Assembly: GCA_029379385.1 (NCBI GenBank)
Contig: CM055614.1
Coordinates: 13,025,528 to 13,089,527 of the forward strand
Direction of reading: 5' to 3'
Source: Quillaja saponaria
Lineage: Eukaryota > Streptophyta > Magnoliopsida > Fabales > Quillajaceae
DNA length: 64,000 nt
In this document: piece after piece, positions 12,229 to 24,067 of the stretch
How the letters are laid out: every line of letters starts with the position of its first letter
Position numbering within the stretch: the stretch's first letter is position 1
The notes under the pieces: generated by a model
What the model was told of the DNA's origin: nothing
The model's database searches: none
What the model saw: the letters and a program-made list of their open reading frames with translations, nothing else
Position numbers and translations under genes: made by a program

Positions 12229-14474
12229 TTGGATAAGGTTATAAATTTTTCTGATTATGTGTCAGAAAAAATGGAGAAAGAAGTTGCCATTTCAATACAT
12301 GCTCTCATAGGGGTAATTAACAATGACTGTAAGGTAGGAAGGTTCCAGACTATGAAGATATTAGGATATGTCAAGGAACAGAAGAGGACCATATTAATTG
12401 ATAGTGGGTGTACCCACAATTTCATTTACACACACCTCGCTAAGAGGTTGGGTTAAAGATGTAACAAATTTCAGAAAAAGAAGTCATGGTAGCCAATGGA
12501 AGCAGTTTGATAATTTCTACCTTATGCAGATAGTTACCATGGTCTATATCTGGTGCTAAATTTTCTACAGACTTCCTGGTGATGCCATGCAAAATGTATT
12601 GTTACAAGGGCATTTCAACTCTACAGTGGTTATGGAAGATGGAAAAGGAGTTTCAATGAATCCAGTATCCAAGGATTCCTGCACGCTTATACAAGTAATT
12701 CCATGGCAGTCAAGGTGCAAAAGGCAATACAGGAGTCTGCTTTTTTTTGTCAAATTGTTGGAGTATGAAACCAATCAACAAGAGATGAACTCATTGTTAG
12801 AAGAGTTTGTTGTAATCTTTGAGGTACCAAAGGCACTACCTCCAGAAAGACAATTTGATCATAAGATTGTATTAAAAGAGGGGGGTTGCACCATTTAGCA
12901 TGAGACCCTATAGATATGGGCCTTTGCAAAAAGATATAATTGAAAAGTTGGTGAAAGAAATGATGGATAACGAGATTATCAGGGCAAGTAAAAGCTCTTT
13001 TTCCTCTCATCTAGTTTTGGTGAAGAAAAAGGATGAAAGTTGGAGATTTTGCATTGATTATAGAAAGCTTAATAACTTGACATTAAAGAACAAGTTTTCA
13101 ATACCTCTCATTGAGGAGTTGCTAGATGAGTTACAGGGAGGTAAGTATTTTTCAAAGCTTGATCTAATGAGTGGATATCATCAAATATGGATGGAGCCAA
13201 AAGATTTACACAAAACTGCTTTTAAAACTCATGAAAGGCTCTATGAATTCATTGTCATGCCTTTTAGCTTGACTAATGCACCAGCAACATGTCAAGACTT
13301 AATGAATCACATATTCAGGCCTTTGTTAAGAAAATTTGTTTTGGTATTCTTTGATGACATACTGGTGTACAATAAATCATGGAAAGAACACTTGGAGCAC
13401 CTCAAGAGGGTATTAAAGATTCTCAATGTTAATATATTGTTTGCCAAGAAAAAGAAAATGTACATTTGGCAACTTATAGGTGGATTACTTAGGGAAAATT
13501 ATTAAAGCTGCAAGGGTATTTGTTGATGTCAAGAAAATAGAAGCTATGACCAAATGGCTAGTACCAATAACAGTGAAAGAACTAAGAGGGTTTCATGGCC
13601 TAACAGGTTACTACTGAAGATTCATCAGAGATTATGGCAAGATCGACAGTAGTTTAACTTTGTTACTCAAGAAGAATTGCTTTGAATGGTCCAAAGAAGC
13701 TGAGAAGGCCTTCTTATGTCTAAAACAAGTCATGACCTAGGCACCTGTATTAGCATTACCTGATTATAAGGAAGTATTCACCCTAGAGACTGATGCTTCA
13801 GGTGGAGGTATTGGAGTTGTATTTATACAAAAAGGTCATCCTATAGCATTCATTAGTATGGCTTTAGGACCTAAGCATCTAGCATTATCTCCTTATGAAA
13901 AAGAGCAAATTACCATGATGTATGCTGTCAACAAATGGAAACAATATTTCACAAACAAGCATTTTATATTCAAGACTGATTATCAAGCCCTAAAGCATTT
14001 ATTATAACAGAAAGAATGTAATAGAATGTTACAAAAATTGTTATTAAAGCTTATGGGATTGGACTATGAGATCCAATATAAGAAGGGTAAAAACAACAAT
14101 ATGGCATATGTTTTGTCTAGAGTATAGCATGATAAAGACAGTAACCACAGATTTGGTTGGAAGGATAGTGGCAAGCTATTAGCTTGATGACAAAATCCTA
14201 AAACTAATGGAAGAAGTCAGGAATAACTAGGGTAACCATAAGAATTATGTGGTCATTGAGCATGGTCAACTCAGAAGGAAAGGGATGTTGGGAATTAGCA
14301 ATGACAAAGACACAAGAGAAGAACTACTGAGAATGTTTTATGCCAGTGCTCAAGGAAGGCATTCTGAAGTACATGCCATTTTAAAAAGATTGAGCAACAA
14401 TTTTTATTGGAAGGGAATGCAAAAGGAAGTGAGGAATTTCATTAGGTGCTGTGAAGTTTGTCAAAGGTTTAAGG
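12229..14474 (+). pseudogene. pol, part 1: protease, reverse transcriptase, RNase H, integrase zinc domain
   Basis: The protease active site LIDSGCTHNFI is at about 12394-12426 (D-S-G at 12400-12408). Reverse transcriptase is open over 12900-13505: SHLVLVKKKDESWRFCIDYR, FSKLDLMSGYHQI, and the catalytic FFDD at 13347-13358, a common form of the YxDD box in this class. RNase H follows at about 13540-14130 (LETDASGGGIG near 13782). The HHCC zinc domain of integrase (GRHSEVHAIL to CCEVCQRFK) ends at 14474, where the solo LTR breaks the frame. Frame changes occur near 12898 and 13500, and stops at about 13738 and 14008. Splicing the solo LTR out rejoins the reading frame to part 2. Confidence 0.9.
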
Positions 14475-15882
14475 TGTAATAACCCGATACATTAACATAC
14501 ATGTTAGAATGTTTGTACATGACTAGTTGTGAATATGTAAATAAAATGTTACACAAAGTAAAGTTTACGTAATTGAATACTTGAATAAGTAAATAAAGAA
14601 ATAAAGCAAGAATTAATTTTTATTATATATATATATATATATATTTATGTAATTAAGAGATTTTTGCTATTACCTTATTAGGTAACTGGAAAATTTTAAA
14701 GTTAATGGTATAAGTATTATTGATGGGTGAAAACAAAAATGATAAAGTAAAATAAGATATATACACACACATGTGATTAGGAACTAATTTTATTATTTTA
14801 TATTATTGATTCATTAAGACTTGAAGCAATATGTATATACGTATATAACCTTTTTTTTTATGTGGAAATTGATTGTCCACCACCAATTTAAGGAGCAAAG
14901 CTAGACCATAAGCATATATTATTATATCATATTATCTTTGTCTCTTTTTCTTTATCTACACCGACCTAGTCTTCCTTTTTTTTCCACTCTTTGACTGTGT
15001 TCAGTCTCAAATACCATCCCTTGCCTTCTTCTTGCTTGAGCGTGAGTTTTCCATTTGTGGGCAAACAACTGAAGCTATTGACAAGTCCTTATTGCTTTAT
15101 TTTTGTTGGATATAAAAGCTTTGTTGTGGGGAGGGGGTTTATAACAGAAAATTGGTTCATTTAAGAATTATTTCTCTGATTGATTTGTGATAGTGTGGAT
15201 CATATAAATTGTGAATTTATCACGATTATAATGTTTACGTGTAATGTGAATTAAAGTATGAACAATGTTATATGAGATTATTATATATGTTATACGTTTG
15301 TGTTGGGTGATGCTAGTACCCTTTGGATACGATTTTCCACTCATAGAGTCCATAGGACTCACCCATCTTTTGTGAATTTTTTTTTTTTTAGTAACAGGAG
15401 TTCGGTACATGGCGTCCCCGAGCTTGTGACTTGCCGATTAAGTACGAAAAAGTATTTCTAGGATCTTAAACTTGCAGTCAATGATGAAAGTTTGCAGTCA
15501 TACTAGAATCGTGAGGTGTCTAATTTTAGTATGATGTAAGAGTCTAGTTTTTTTTTTTTTTTTTTTTTTTCTTCTGGATTAAAAAGGTAGAAGAAGCGCA
15601 GCTCCTTGTTGTCTTTGTGTTAGTGTTGTGTGAAATCAGGAACATAGGTGTTTGTGTTTTGAGGCATGTTCCACATTGTTTGGAACCTCTATCAAAAAAT
15701 TTCAGTAATTTGTTAACTGATTTAGAAGATAAAATTTTACTACGAATTTTTGTTTTATGAAAGTTACTTTTATCCTTTGGATGGGCCAAGAGTCAAGTTC
15801 GTTACTTTGTTTTAAAGTCAGAGTTACGGAAGTTTAGTTATCCAATCCTCCGGCTAGTCATGCCTCCGTAAGGGGCGTAACA
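14475..15882 (+). mobile_element. Solo LTR (1408 bp) with TAAGG target duplication
   Basis: The insert starts TGTAATAACC and ends GGGGCGTAACA, with TG...CA ends. It is flanked by TAAGG at 14470-14474 and again at 15883-15887, an exact 5-bp target duplication. No internal retroelement sequence is present, so it is a solo LTR left by recombination between two LTRs. It sits inside the integrase coding region of the gypsy element. It contains a poly-T run at about 15548-15570. A segment at about 15311-15430 matches, inverted, the LTR at 29418-31194. Confidence 0.93.
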
Positions 15883-15887
15883 TAAGG

Positions 15888-16990
15888 GTGAAAATATGGC
15901 TTCTCCAGGGTTGTTGTAACCTCTCCTAATACCCAACAGAATATGGAGTTCCATTTTAATGGAATTTATTGAGGGTCTTCCAAAGTTAGAAGGCAAGTCA
16001 TTCATTTGGGTGATAGTAGGTAGACTATCTACATTCTCTCATTTTCTGGCACAACAACATCCTTACACAGCCTTGAGAGTAGCTTAGGCTTATATGGACC
16101 ACATTTACAAAATCCATGGCTGCCTCCATGAAATTGTGTCTAATAGAGATCTAGTATTCATGTCTCAATTCTGGAAGGAATTATTCAGGCTACATCAAGT
16201 TCAACTAATTCACTCTATAACTTACCATCCTCAGTCAGATGGTTAAACTGAAGTAATGAATAGATCCTTTGAAACTTTCTTAAGATGCCTTGCAGGTGAT
16301 TCACCTAAACAATGGGAAAAATGGCTTCCTTTGACATAATACTAGTACAACACCTCACATCAGTTTGCCATAAACATGACCCCATATTAGGCTTTGTTTG
16401 GACAAGAACCACCTTTATATGTGGTCTATAGCAAGGGATACTTTAACACTGACATTATTAATAGGTCCTTAACAACAAAAGAAGCGGTTATTCTGATGTT
16501 GAAGTACCATCTAATCAAGGCACGTAATCAGATGAAAGTGCAGGTTGATAAGCACAGGACAGAAAGAGTATTTTAGGAAGGAGATTGAGTTTACTTAAGG
16601 CTCAAACCGTATAGATAAGGATCACTGCATCATACCAGTTTTCCCAAACTTGCAACCAAATATTGTGGTTCTTACTTGATTTTAACTAGAGTTGGGCAAG
16701 TGGCATATGCCTTAGAGATGCCAGTTGACTCCAAGATCTATAATGCCTTTCATGTGTCACTTTTGAAGAAGCATCACAACCAGTTCCCAGCTCAACAACA
16801 GCTTCCTATGTTTGATGATGAAAGACATTTGCTTTTTGAACCAGTTGCTATCCTAGATAGAAGGACTGTGAAGAAAGGAAACAGAGCTATGGCTACAGTA
16901 GTCTAATGGCAACCGTGAAGATTGCACATAAGAAGACTACAAGACTTTGAAGATAAGATTTCCTCAGTACAATTCTTGAGGTTAAAGATT
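15888..16990 (+). pseudogene. pol, part 2: integrase core and C-terminal domain
   Basis: Continues part 1 without loss: GENMASPGLLQPLLIPNRIW, then FIEGLPKLEGKSFIWVIVGR. In this family the block reads VDR; here the first catalytic Asp is Gly. The second Asp block reads VSNRDLVFMSQFW, with Asn for the catalytic Asp. The Glu block (TEVMNRSFE, about 16250-16276) is kept but follows a stop in place of Gln. The C-terminus (KIYNAFHVSLLKKH, about 16735-16776, and FEPVAILDRR near 16837-16866) is the usual gypsy chromo-like end. Stops are frequent (about 16086, 16244, 16339, 16388). Confidence 0.88.
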
Positions 16991-17008
16991 CATCTGAGAA
17001 GGAGGGCT

Positions 17009-17377
17009 TGTTACGAGCCATTGCGAATGGGTTCATAAGCTAACCAAGTCTGCTTAGTCTAAACACAACGTTTAACTAAAGCTGACTAGGAGGATTAGTT
17101 GGCAAAGTTGTTAGCAATTCTATTAAGATTGTTTGTTAGTTCAATTTAGTTCTAATACAGTTAGTAATCTTCTTCTTTAAGTCTGTTAGCTTTGTTCAGT
17201 ATTAATATCAGAATTTGTGTAATTGATGAACATTTTGAACATTAATCAAATTGGCTGAAGGCCTTGTTTTCTCTTTCTTTCTCTCTCTCTCTCTCTCTCT
17301 CTGTAATTCCAAGAAATTCACCTCTCGGCTTGAGGAGTTTGTTTGGCTAGCAGTTCTAGCTTGAGATTCTTGGTTTA
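17009..17377 (+). repeat. 3' LTR of the Ty3/gypsy element
   Basis: Direct repeat of 10623-10982 with scattered substitutions and an expanded CT run (about 17271-17301). It is preceded by the purine tract that primes plus-strand synthesis. Confidence 0.88.
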
Positions 17378-17799
17378 CCCATATCAGTTACCATCAAATT
17401 TCAATATGTAATCAATTATCAAACAAAAAGAACAAACAAAAATAAAGAAAGAGACTTCAATAAAATTGCTGGCAGGGAAGCTTCAATATGATGAGATTAC
17501 CGGATAATGGCTGTTGATGGTCTTAAACTACTAGATAGCAAAGCTGTTCACCACAAAGCCTCCTTCATTGGCATGAAAATAATGATATAAGATCTGGCTA
17601 GTGATGAACTAGCGCTAGAGGGACCAAGATAGGATATTTTTGGGGGAGAGCGAGTAAAAATGTTGTGGATTGGTCTCAAGCTGGCAGATGCTAACTGTGC
17701 TGAGCATTTTCTTTTTCAAGTTTAACCCTTCCTGCCCTGTCCCCCGTGGCTTAATTTTATCCCACATTTTAGAAGCACGTTTCAATCGAAAATATTATA
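17378..17799. other. Spacer between gypsy element and LINE; no gene seen
   Basis: No supported coding frame. Low-complexity A-rich text at the left; the right part may be non-coding LINE sequence. Confidence 0.45.
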
Positions 17800-20279
17800 A
17801 CCTTCTAACCAGATTTTGTGCCAAACATAGTTAATACGGCATATACTTTACTCGGTCTATTAGTCTTTGCTTAGTCTTCTATAAAATTATATCCAAGGTG
17901 ATTGTGCACAGGCTCAAACCAATTATGAGTGCCATTATTAGCCACAATCAGAGTGCCTTCCTACAAGGTCCTCTGATATCATATAACATTCTTGTTGCTC
18001 ATGAATTAATGCACTTTCTTAAATCTAGAAGCAGAGGTCACAAGTATGATATGGCAATCAAGGTGGAGTTTCTACTGTTACCTACTCAATTTTTGGTGTG
18101 TTAGATTGATTATGGAAATAATCTCTACTGTTACGTACTCAATTTCAATCTCTGGTGAACTACTTGGTTTCTTTTAAACCAACAAGAGGGCTTTGACAAG
18201 GCAATCCCTTCTCTCCCTATCCATTTTTAATTTATGCTGAAGGACTTTCTACTTTGTTTATTGAAGCTGAAAAATCCAATTTACTCATCTACTATTTGCC
18301 GATGACTCCATTTTCTTTTGAAAAGGAACTCTACAGGAATGCACTACTATTAATGATATTCTTAGAAAGTATGAAGTAGCAAGCGGGCAACAAGTCAACT
18401 TTGCTAAGTCTTCCTTATTCTTTAGCCGCAATACACCTCCTATGCTCAGGAATGCTCTATCACAAAGACTAAATATTGAAAAGATGGGTGGTCAAGATAA
18501 GTATCTTGGCTTGCCTTCTTAGTCACAAAACCAAAGAGAATGACCTTCCAAGAAGTCAGAGATAAGTTTGCAGCCCGGCTTCAAGGATGGAAGTTTAAAT
18601 GTCTATCACCAACAGGAAAAGAAATTTTGGTAAAATCAGTAGCAACAGCTATCCCAATATACACTATGGCTTGCTTCAAACTCCCAAGTTCTCTCTGCAG
18701 GGATATTAATAAATTGATTGCCAAGTTTTGGTAGGGACAATCTGATAATCATAGAAAAATTCATTTGTATAGTTGGAAGACAATGTGCAAAACAAAGGAT
18801 GGTGTTGGGCTTGGATTCAAAGATCTAGAGAAGTTCAATTTGGCTATGCTTGCGAAACAGGGATGGAAGCTTGTTAAGGGAGGTAATTCATTATTTTATG
18901 AGCTACTAAAGGGGCAGTACTTCCCCTACACGAGCTTCATAGAGGCTTTACCAGGAACTAACCCGTCTTGGGGTTGGAATAGCATGCTGAAAAGGAGAAC
19001 ATTATTAAGGAAAGGAATGAGGTGGCAGGTTGGGAGTGGAGTAAACCTTAAAATTAGAATAGATAGTTGGATTCCCTCTCACTGCCCATTCCAAGCTAAT
19101 GTGGAACCTACTGCCCCTCCTGACATTTGGTGAGTGCATCAACTTATAACGGACCAAAAGTGTTAGAATCAAGAGCTAGTCCAAGCTGTACTTGAAGAAG
19201 AAGACGCCTCCTTGGTCTTAGGACTACCGGTATCATAATTAGGAGCCCCTAATAAGCTCATATGGCATTATTCATTGCGCGGTATATCCTCAGCTCCTCT
19301 GGTTACTTGCTGGCTTTTTCTGAACTTGAACCAGCGGTATTGCAACAATTTGAATGGCCCTCAATTTGGAAACTCAAGATTCCAGGCAAGCTTAAACATT
19401 TGTGATGCATAATAGCATTGCGGTGAGAGTAAACATATGTCGTAGGAGTTCTTTATCAGAAACTTTGTGCCCATTATGTGGTTTAATCGATGAAACAACT
19501 TGTCATCTTTTCCTTCACTGCCCAATCTCAATCCAAGTATGGCAGGAAGCCACTCTCTCTCTCTCTTGGTTGCAAACATGGTGGGTTTTTCAAGTTAAAG
19601 AAACACTTCCCTTACTCAGCCATAGTCTTTGGTCGGTATGGAAAGCACGTAACGATACTTTTTTAATGGAAGGAGTTGGAGTCCAAGTGAGGTTATGGCT
19701 AAAGCGGTAGATAAGCAGTATGAATTTGCCCATGCATTTGAAAGACTAGAACAACGCCACCAAACACGAACCAGGCTTCTAAGTGACACTGGATGATACC
19801 GCCTCCTTCAGGAACAATTAAATTCAGGTAAACGTTGATGCTCGAACGAAGCATGTAGATGGGATTGGGAGCACTGGCTTAGTGGCACGGGGATCATACA
19901 GGGGCTATTCTATATGCCAAGGGTCTATTGCCTGGTAATACCTCTCCACACTCATTAGAAGCCTTAATACGTGAAGCTGTGTTGGAAAGCATTGCATACT
20001 ACTAGCCAAACACAATAATTGAAGGCGACTCTAAGTTGATCATTGATGAAGTTACACGGACATGCAATGGTCTTCCATCTACGAACATTCTTGTAGATGA
20101 TATAGTTCATGTGTCAGCATAATTGAATTGTTCCTTTCAATTTACTTATTGCAAAAACAATTGGGCTGCCCATTTAGTGGCAAAACAAGCCTTACTGATC
20201 CTACTTTATGTGCGGATCCTCGTAGGTTGCAGAGCTAGCTGATGTTTTCTCTATTAAATGAAGGGGGGGGGGGGGGGGG
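17800..20279 (+). pseudogene. L1-type LINE, 5'-truncated and decayed (RT, zf-RVT, RNase H)
   Basis: The 5' end joins the family inside ORF2: SKVIVHRLKPIMS (about 17892-17930) and NQSAFLQGPLI are the reverse-transcriptase thumb-side blocks of plant L1 elements. Frames change several times. The post-RT region ARLQGWKFKCLSPTGKEIL is open at 18540-18734 and continues to about 19133. The zinc-binding zf-RVT block CPLCGLIDETTCHLFLHC lies at about 19468-19521. A decayed RNase H (EGDSKLIID, about 20019-20045; KNNWAAHLVAKQ, about 20154-20189) follows. The element ends near a long G run at 20262-20279. It would copy RNA into DNA at the target site, but stops and shifts make it dead. Confidence 0.88.
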
Positions 20280-20452
20280 AACTAATGTCTTAATCAATAG
20301 TGGCATTTAATCAAATATTAACTTTTTTTTTATGTTATTAAGTCATCAATAAACAATAAAGAACTAATATTTGATCTATTATCAATGCAAAACTATTTGT
20401 CGAGTAAAACTATTTATATTGATATTGGATCGAATATTAATATTTTTTATTA

Positions 20453-21551
20453 AAAATAATAAAAAATTAATATTTGATCTCCTTCCAGTATAAGTTAATT
20501 TTACATTATCAATGAATAATGAATCATGATCATGCATGTGTCTTTAATACCAAAATTAATCACCATAAATGATATTATAATCTTATTTATGGATAATATA
20601 AAACTACATAAATGATCAAATATTATCTCAACAATAAAATCATATATTATAGAAATGCTTTGATTTATTATTATTGGTTTAAATCATTGAAGCAACCACA
20701 CTTTCATCACAAAAGTCCAACTTTCTTGTCCAAATATCGAGTTTGTTGTCGCAGTCCGTTGTCGCAGTCCATTTTCAAACCCACCACACTGAAATAATGT
20801 CAACAATCGGCTAAGTGATATGTATCAGTGTAGGGATAACTGGATAAGTTGGATTATATCCTGTCTTCAAATAATTTTACATCAGCTTACTTTAATGAAA
20901 AAAAAGACCAAAAAAATAAAAAGCATAGTTTGAATTTTACTTTTTTTTTTTTTGTCCTTTGGTTATATATTTCTATGAATTTTTTTTTTTCTGCGGTTGT
21001 TATTTCTACAACTTGATTTTGTATATTCACAGTCTATTAAATGCATAATAAATGATAAGACTAATTTACCCTTAAATAAATAATTTGTCATGAAATCAGT
21101 TTAGTGGGACCCACTGACACATTTATTCAATTTTCCATCTATTATCTTTCTGTTGAGGTAAATATTTGTGATTAATAATCAATTTTTCTTTGTTCAACTT
21201 TAATTTTTTTAATTATTAATTCTTAGGATTACTCTTTTTTTGGATGATTATATTGTTCTTTAACTGATGATATTGGCCGAATATCGTTGTATTTTTTATA
21301 AATTACTAAATTTAATGTTATTAGAACAACTAATATAAATAATGTTGTTTGATAAGTGATTTTTGTTTTTATTTTACTGAAATTGAATAGTATATTTTTC
21401 ATTTCAAGTTTCAACTTTTGTCATTACTCTCTTATTTTTTTAATCTTTTAATATTCAAAAAATATTGAAGTGATGCATATATGCTAGTATTTCAACTGAA
21501 TTAATCCACCTTCTTTGACCAATCCTATTCCTTTGCATCTTGTGCATTTGC
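20453..21551 (+). repeat. Duplicated non-coding module, copy 2 (pairs with 7062-8225)
   Basis: Direct copy of the module at 7062. It is somewhat shorter, with small deletions, for example about 20 bases missing between the AAATATTTGTGATTAAT and TCAATTTTTCTTTG blocks. It ends in TTTGCATCTTGTGCAT at about 21549, where its partner also ends. It lies about 1 kb upstream of the intact dioxygenase. Confidence 0.85.
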
Positions 21552-22501
21552 CCAATTACAAGGTTCTCCGAGATTGTTTATATTGTGTTATTAAATTGGA
21601 TAAAACTGTAGACTTTTCAATATTTTAGTTGTATTATTGTCATTAATAAATACATGAGAATCAGTTAGAAATATCCACTTTTTTGGTGTTTAGAATTAAT
21701 TTCTTTTATTAATAAAAATAAGAATAATTACTTTAGATTAATCTATTTGAACAACAATTTTTTAATACGGAAGGAAAGAAAAAGAACAACTACACTGCCT
21801 GAAAGGCAATTCGACGCTTCCAAGCAATTTGAACAATAATTTTAAAATATATGAACCTGCATTAATTAGTTATGGTAAATTGTTATTTTAATCACTATGA
21901 ATTTAGTTGTTAGATATCTCTCTCTTTATACTTCAAGAAGTTCCAATATACTAAAAGAAAAAATATTATTATTTTAATTTTTTTTTACATGTGTCACAAG
22001 ACCATGCTGACATGTGTTTTGTCTAATTTCTCCAAAAACTGTGCTATGGAATTGTTTCTAGTGACCGGTAATGAGAAGAAGGTGAAGGGAATTAAATGCT
22101 TAGGCCTATTTAGACCAAAACGTTCTCTTGAAAATGGTGATAAAGAAAAAAGAAAAAGAGATATATAAATGAAAATCGAAAGACGTGTTCGACAGAAACT
22201 CACATGGAATGTGATGGATTGCCTCCACACCAATAATGTACCCTCTTAGTTCATATGTTTGTCGTCTACATAATAAAACCTAAATTTTCAATATTATGTT
22301 TGTACTAATTTGACTTTTGATGAATTATTGTAAAAACAAAGAATAAAAAAAATACAAAATCAATTAAGTACTGAAAATTCAACTTCTCTCCCGAAGAAAA
22401 TTTAGTTCACATGTGAGTTTTATTTTGACGCGAAAAAGCAGATAATTATTTTATTTTTCAATTTTAAGTAAATTGTATAAGATTGCCTGTGGAAATTTGA
22501 G
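21552..22501. other. 5' flank of the dioxygenase gene
   Basis: No gene seen. Parts of about 22100-22490 (ACGTTCTCTTGAAAATGG; ATCAATTAAGTACTGAAAAT; TTTATTTTTCAATTTTAAGT) recur in inverted orientation at 27435-27612. This region is therefore part of the duplicated flank of the gene family. Confidence 0.6.
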
Positions 22502-22593
22502 CCAATTGTATCCGGCTATTTAGTGTACTCCCTTCTTTGAGTTGCAGGGAAAGGAAAAAAGCTTTAAACACTAATTCTTTATCTTCCATTTCA
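22502..22593 (+). promoter_or_regulatory. Conserved promoter-proximal/5' UTR block of the dioxygenase copies
   Basis: CCAAT (22502-22506) and a TATA-like CTATTTAG (22516-22523) precede the start. The stretch from CCGGCTATTTAGTGTACTC through GTTGCAGGGAAAGGAAAAAA to the ATG is nearly the same before the pseudogene copy at 43195 (43099-43194). The CCAAT is only 10 bases from the TATA-like word, so its role is doubtful. The in-frame text upstream of the ATG at 22594 starts without ATG and is not conserved as protein. Confidence 0.4.
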
Positions 22594-23922
22594 ATGGCTG
22601 CAACCACTGCTGATTCCACCTATCCATACGACAGAATTAAAGACGTGAAGCAATTCGACGATTCAAAGATAGGAGTCAAAGGACTCGTCGACTCTGGCAT
22701 CGACTCCATACCTCGTTTCTTCATTCACGCACCGGAAACTTTATCCGACCTCAAACCCACTTCACATATCCGACCCGAATCCGAAACCCAAATTCCCACC
22801 ATCGATCTTTCAGGCGTTGACTCACCTGACCACCGTTCAACCATCGTCAACCAAATTCGACAGGCCTCTGCCGACTTGGGCTTCTTCCAGATCATCAACC
22901 ATGGAATCCCGACGCAAGTTCTTGACCGTACGATTGACTCCATGAGGGCCTTTCACGAGCAGCCAACGGAGATTAAAGCGCAAGTCTACGGTAGGGGGAC
23001 GGGAACAGGAGTAACATTCATGCCCAACTTTGACTTGTACAACGCAAAAGCCGCGAGCTGGAGGGACTCACTTCAGGTTAGGCTGGATCCCACTGTACCA
23101 GATTATTCTCAGATCCCAGAAGTCTGTAGGGACCAATTGATGGAGTGGGACCGGGACATCCAACGGCTAGGAGAGGTTTTAATGGGTTTGTTGAGTGAAG
23201 GGTTGGGATTGAGTAGTGATAGGTTGAAGGACATAAGTTGCTTAAAGAGAAGAGTGATTTTGGGGCAGTACTATCCCTACTGCCCTCAACCTGATCTAAC
23301 GGTCGGGAGTGCACCTCATACGGATCCAGGGGTGTTGACGGTGTTGCTGCAGGACCATATTGGAGGTTTGCAGGTTAAGTGTAGTGAGGGTTGGGTGGAC
23401 GTGAAACCCACTCCTGGTGCTTTAGTTATTAATATTGGGGACTTACTTCAGGTAAACACTAATTAACCATATATATATTTATATTTTAGTGACAATAAAC
23501 ACTAAGTTTATATTATTCTTTATTATGATCTTATTTGACTGTGTATTTATTTTTTGTTTTTACTTTAGAAGAAAGTGTCATTTTAGGACATGGCTTTTAT
23601 GATAAGCTGGGATATGCAATATGTCATGATCAATAAAAGCAAAATTGAAGGAGTGTTAGTGTTGTTTTTGTTTCAGGTAATTTCCAATGATGAATATAGA
23701 AGTGGTGAACACAGAGTGTTAGCGAATTCTTGCAGAGAAGCACGAGTTTCCGTTCCATTTTTCTTTAACCCAAGCGCAGTAGAAGATGTATATGGACCAT
23801 TCCCAGAGCTAATATCTCCAGAGAAGCCAGCTCGTTACCGCCATTTCATATTGAATGAGTTTCTGCAAAAGTTCTTTACAAAGGATCATGCCGAATCTTT
23901 GGTAGATCACTTCAAGCAGTGA
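22594..23922 (+). CDS. 2-oxoglutarate/Fe(II)-dependent dioxygenase, ACC-oxidase-homolog type (exons 22594-23451, 23677-23922)
   Basis: Two exons (858 and 246 bp), phase-0 GT-AG intron 23452-23676, giving 367 residues, the usual length for this plant family. The N-terminus FDDSKIGVKGLVDSGI is the typical start of ACC-oxidase homologs (DOXC class). The DIOX_N block (IPTIDLSG, then ADLGFFQIINHGI) is complete. The jelly-roll core holds the iron ligands His242, Asp244 (PHTDPGVLTV) and His298 (EHRVLAN), and the 2-oxoglutarate clamp Arg309-x-Ser311 (RVS). YYPYCPQPDLT is also present. All catalytic residues are in place, so it should hydroxylate or desaturate a small specialised metabolite in the cytosol; the substrate cannot be read from sequence. 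True ACC oxidase is unlikely because the N-terminal region is of the homolog type. It ends 146 bp before the remains of a convergent zinc-finger gene. Coding GC is clearly above the flanks. Confidence 0.93.
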
Positions 23923-23976
23923 TACAAAAAAACATGAAAAAGTCTTGCTTTTTCTATGATTCAACTTCTTCGTATG

Positions 23977-23982
23977 AATAAA
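23977..23982 (+). terminator. Poly(A) signal of the dioxygenase gene
   Basis: AATAAA 55 bases after the stop codon, followed by T/G-rich sequence. This is a good position for a plant near-upstream element. Confidence 0.5.
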
Positions 23983-24067
23983 GAGTCTTGCTCCGCTTAT
24001 GTTTGCAACTTTCTTGATATAATTTTGTCTGTAAGAAATATATTTATGTACGTAAAATAAAACCCAA

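Larger units (their letters stand above)
10623..17377 (+). mobile_element. Ty3/gypsy LTR retrotransposon, degenerate, with nested solo LTR
   Basis: A near full-length element of about 6.75 kb, or about 5.3 kb without the nested solo LTR at 14475-15882. Order: 5' LTR, primer site, gag, protease, reverse transcriptase, RNase H, integrase zinc domain, integrase core, chromo-like C-terminus, polypurine tract AGAAGGAGGG (about 16997-17006), 3' LTR. This gene order is that of the Ty3/gypsy class. Gag and pol hold many stops and frame changes, so it cannot move by itself. Flanking 5-bp target repeats are not exact (TTTTA on the left). Confidence 0.92.

Noticed and set aside
15168..15789. Minus-strand frames inside the solo LTR
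   Set aside because: LTR sequence; one frame even reads through the poly-T run as a lysine tract.
22537..22593. N-terminal extension of the dioxygenase upstream of 22594
   Set aside because: The upstream frame has no ATG, and family members start at the MAATTADST-type Met; the pseudogene copy does not keep the extension in frame.
23078..23314. Antisense open frame in the dioxygenase, also present at 43679-43915
   Set aside because: It lies opposite the conserved jelly-roll coding sequence in both copies; its conservation follows from the sense strand.
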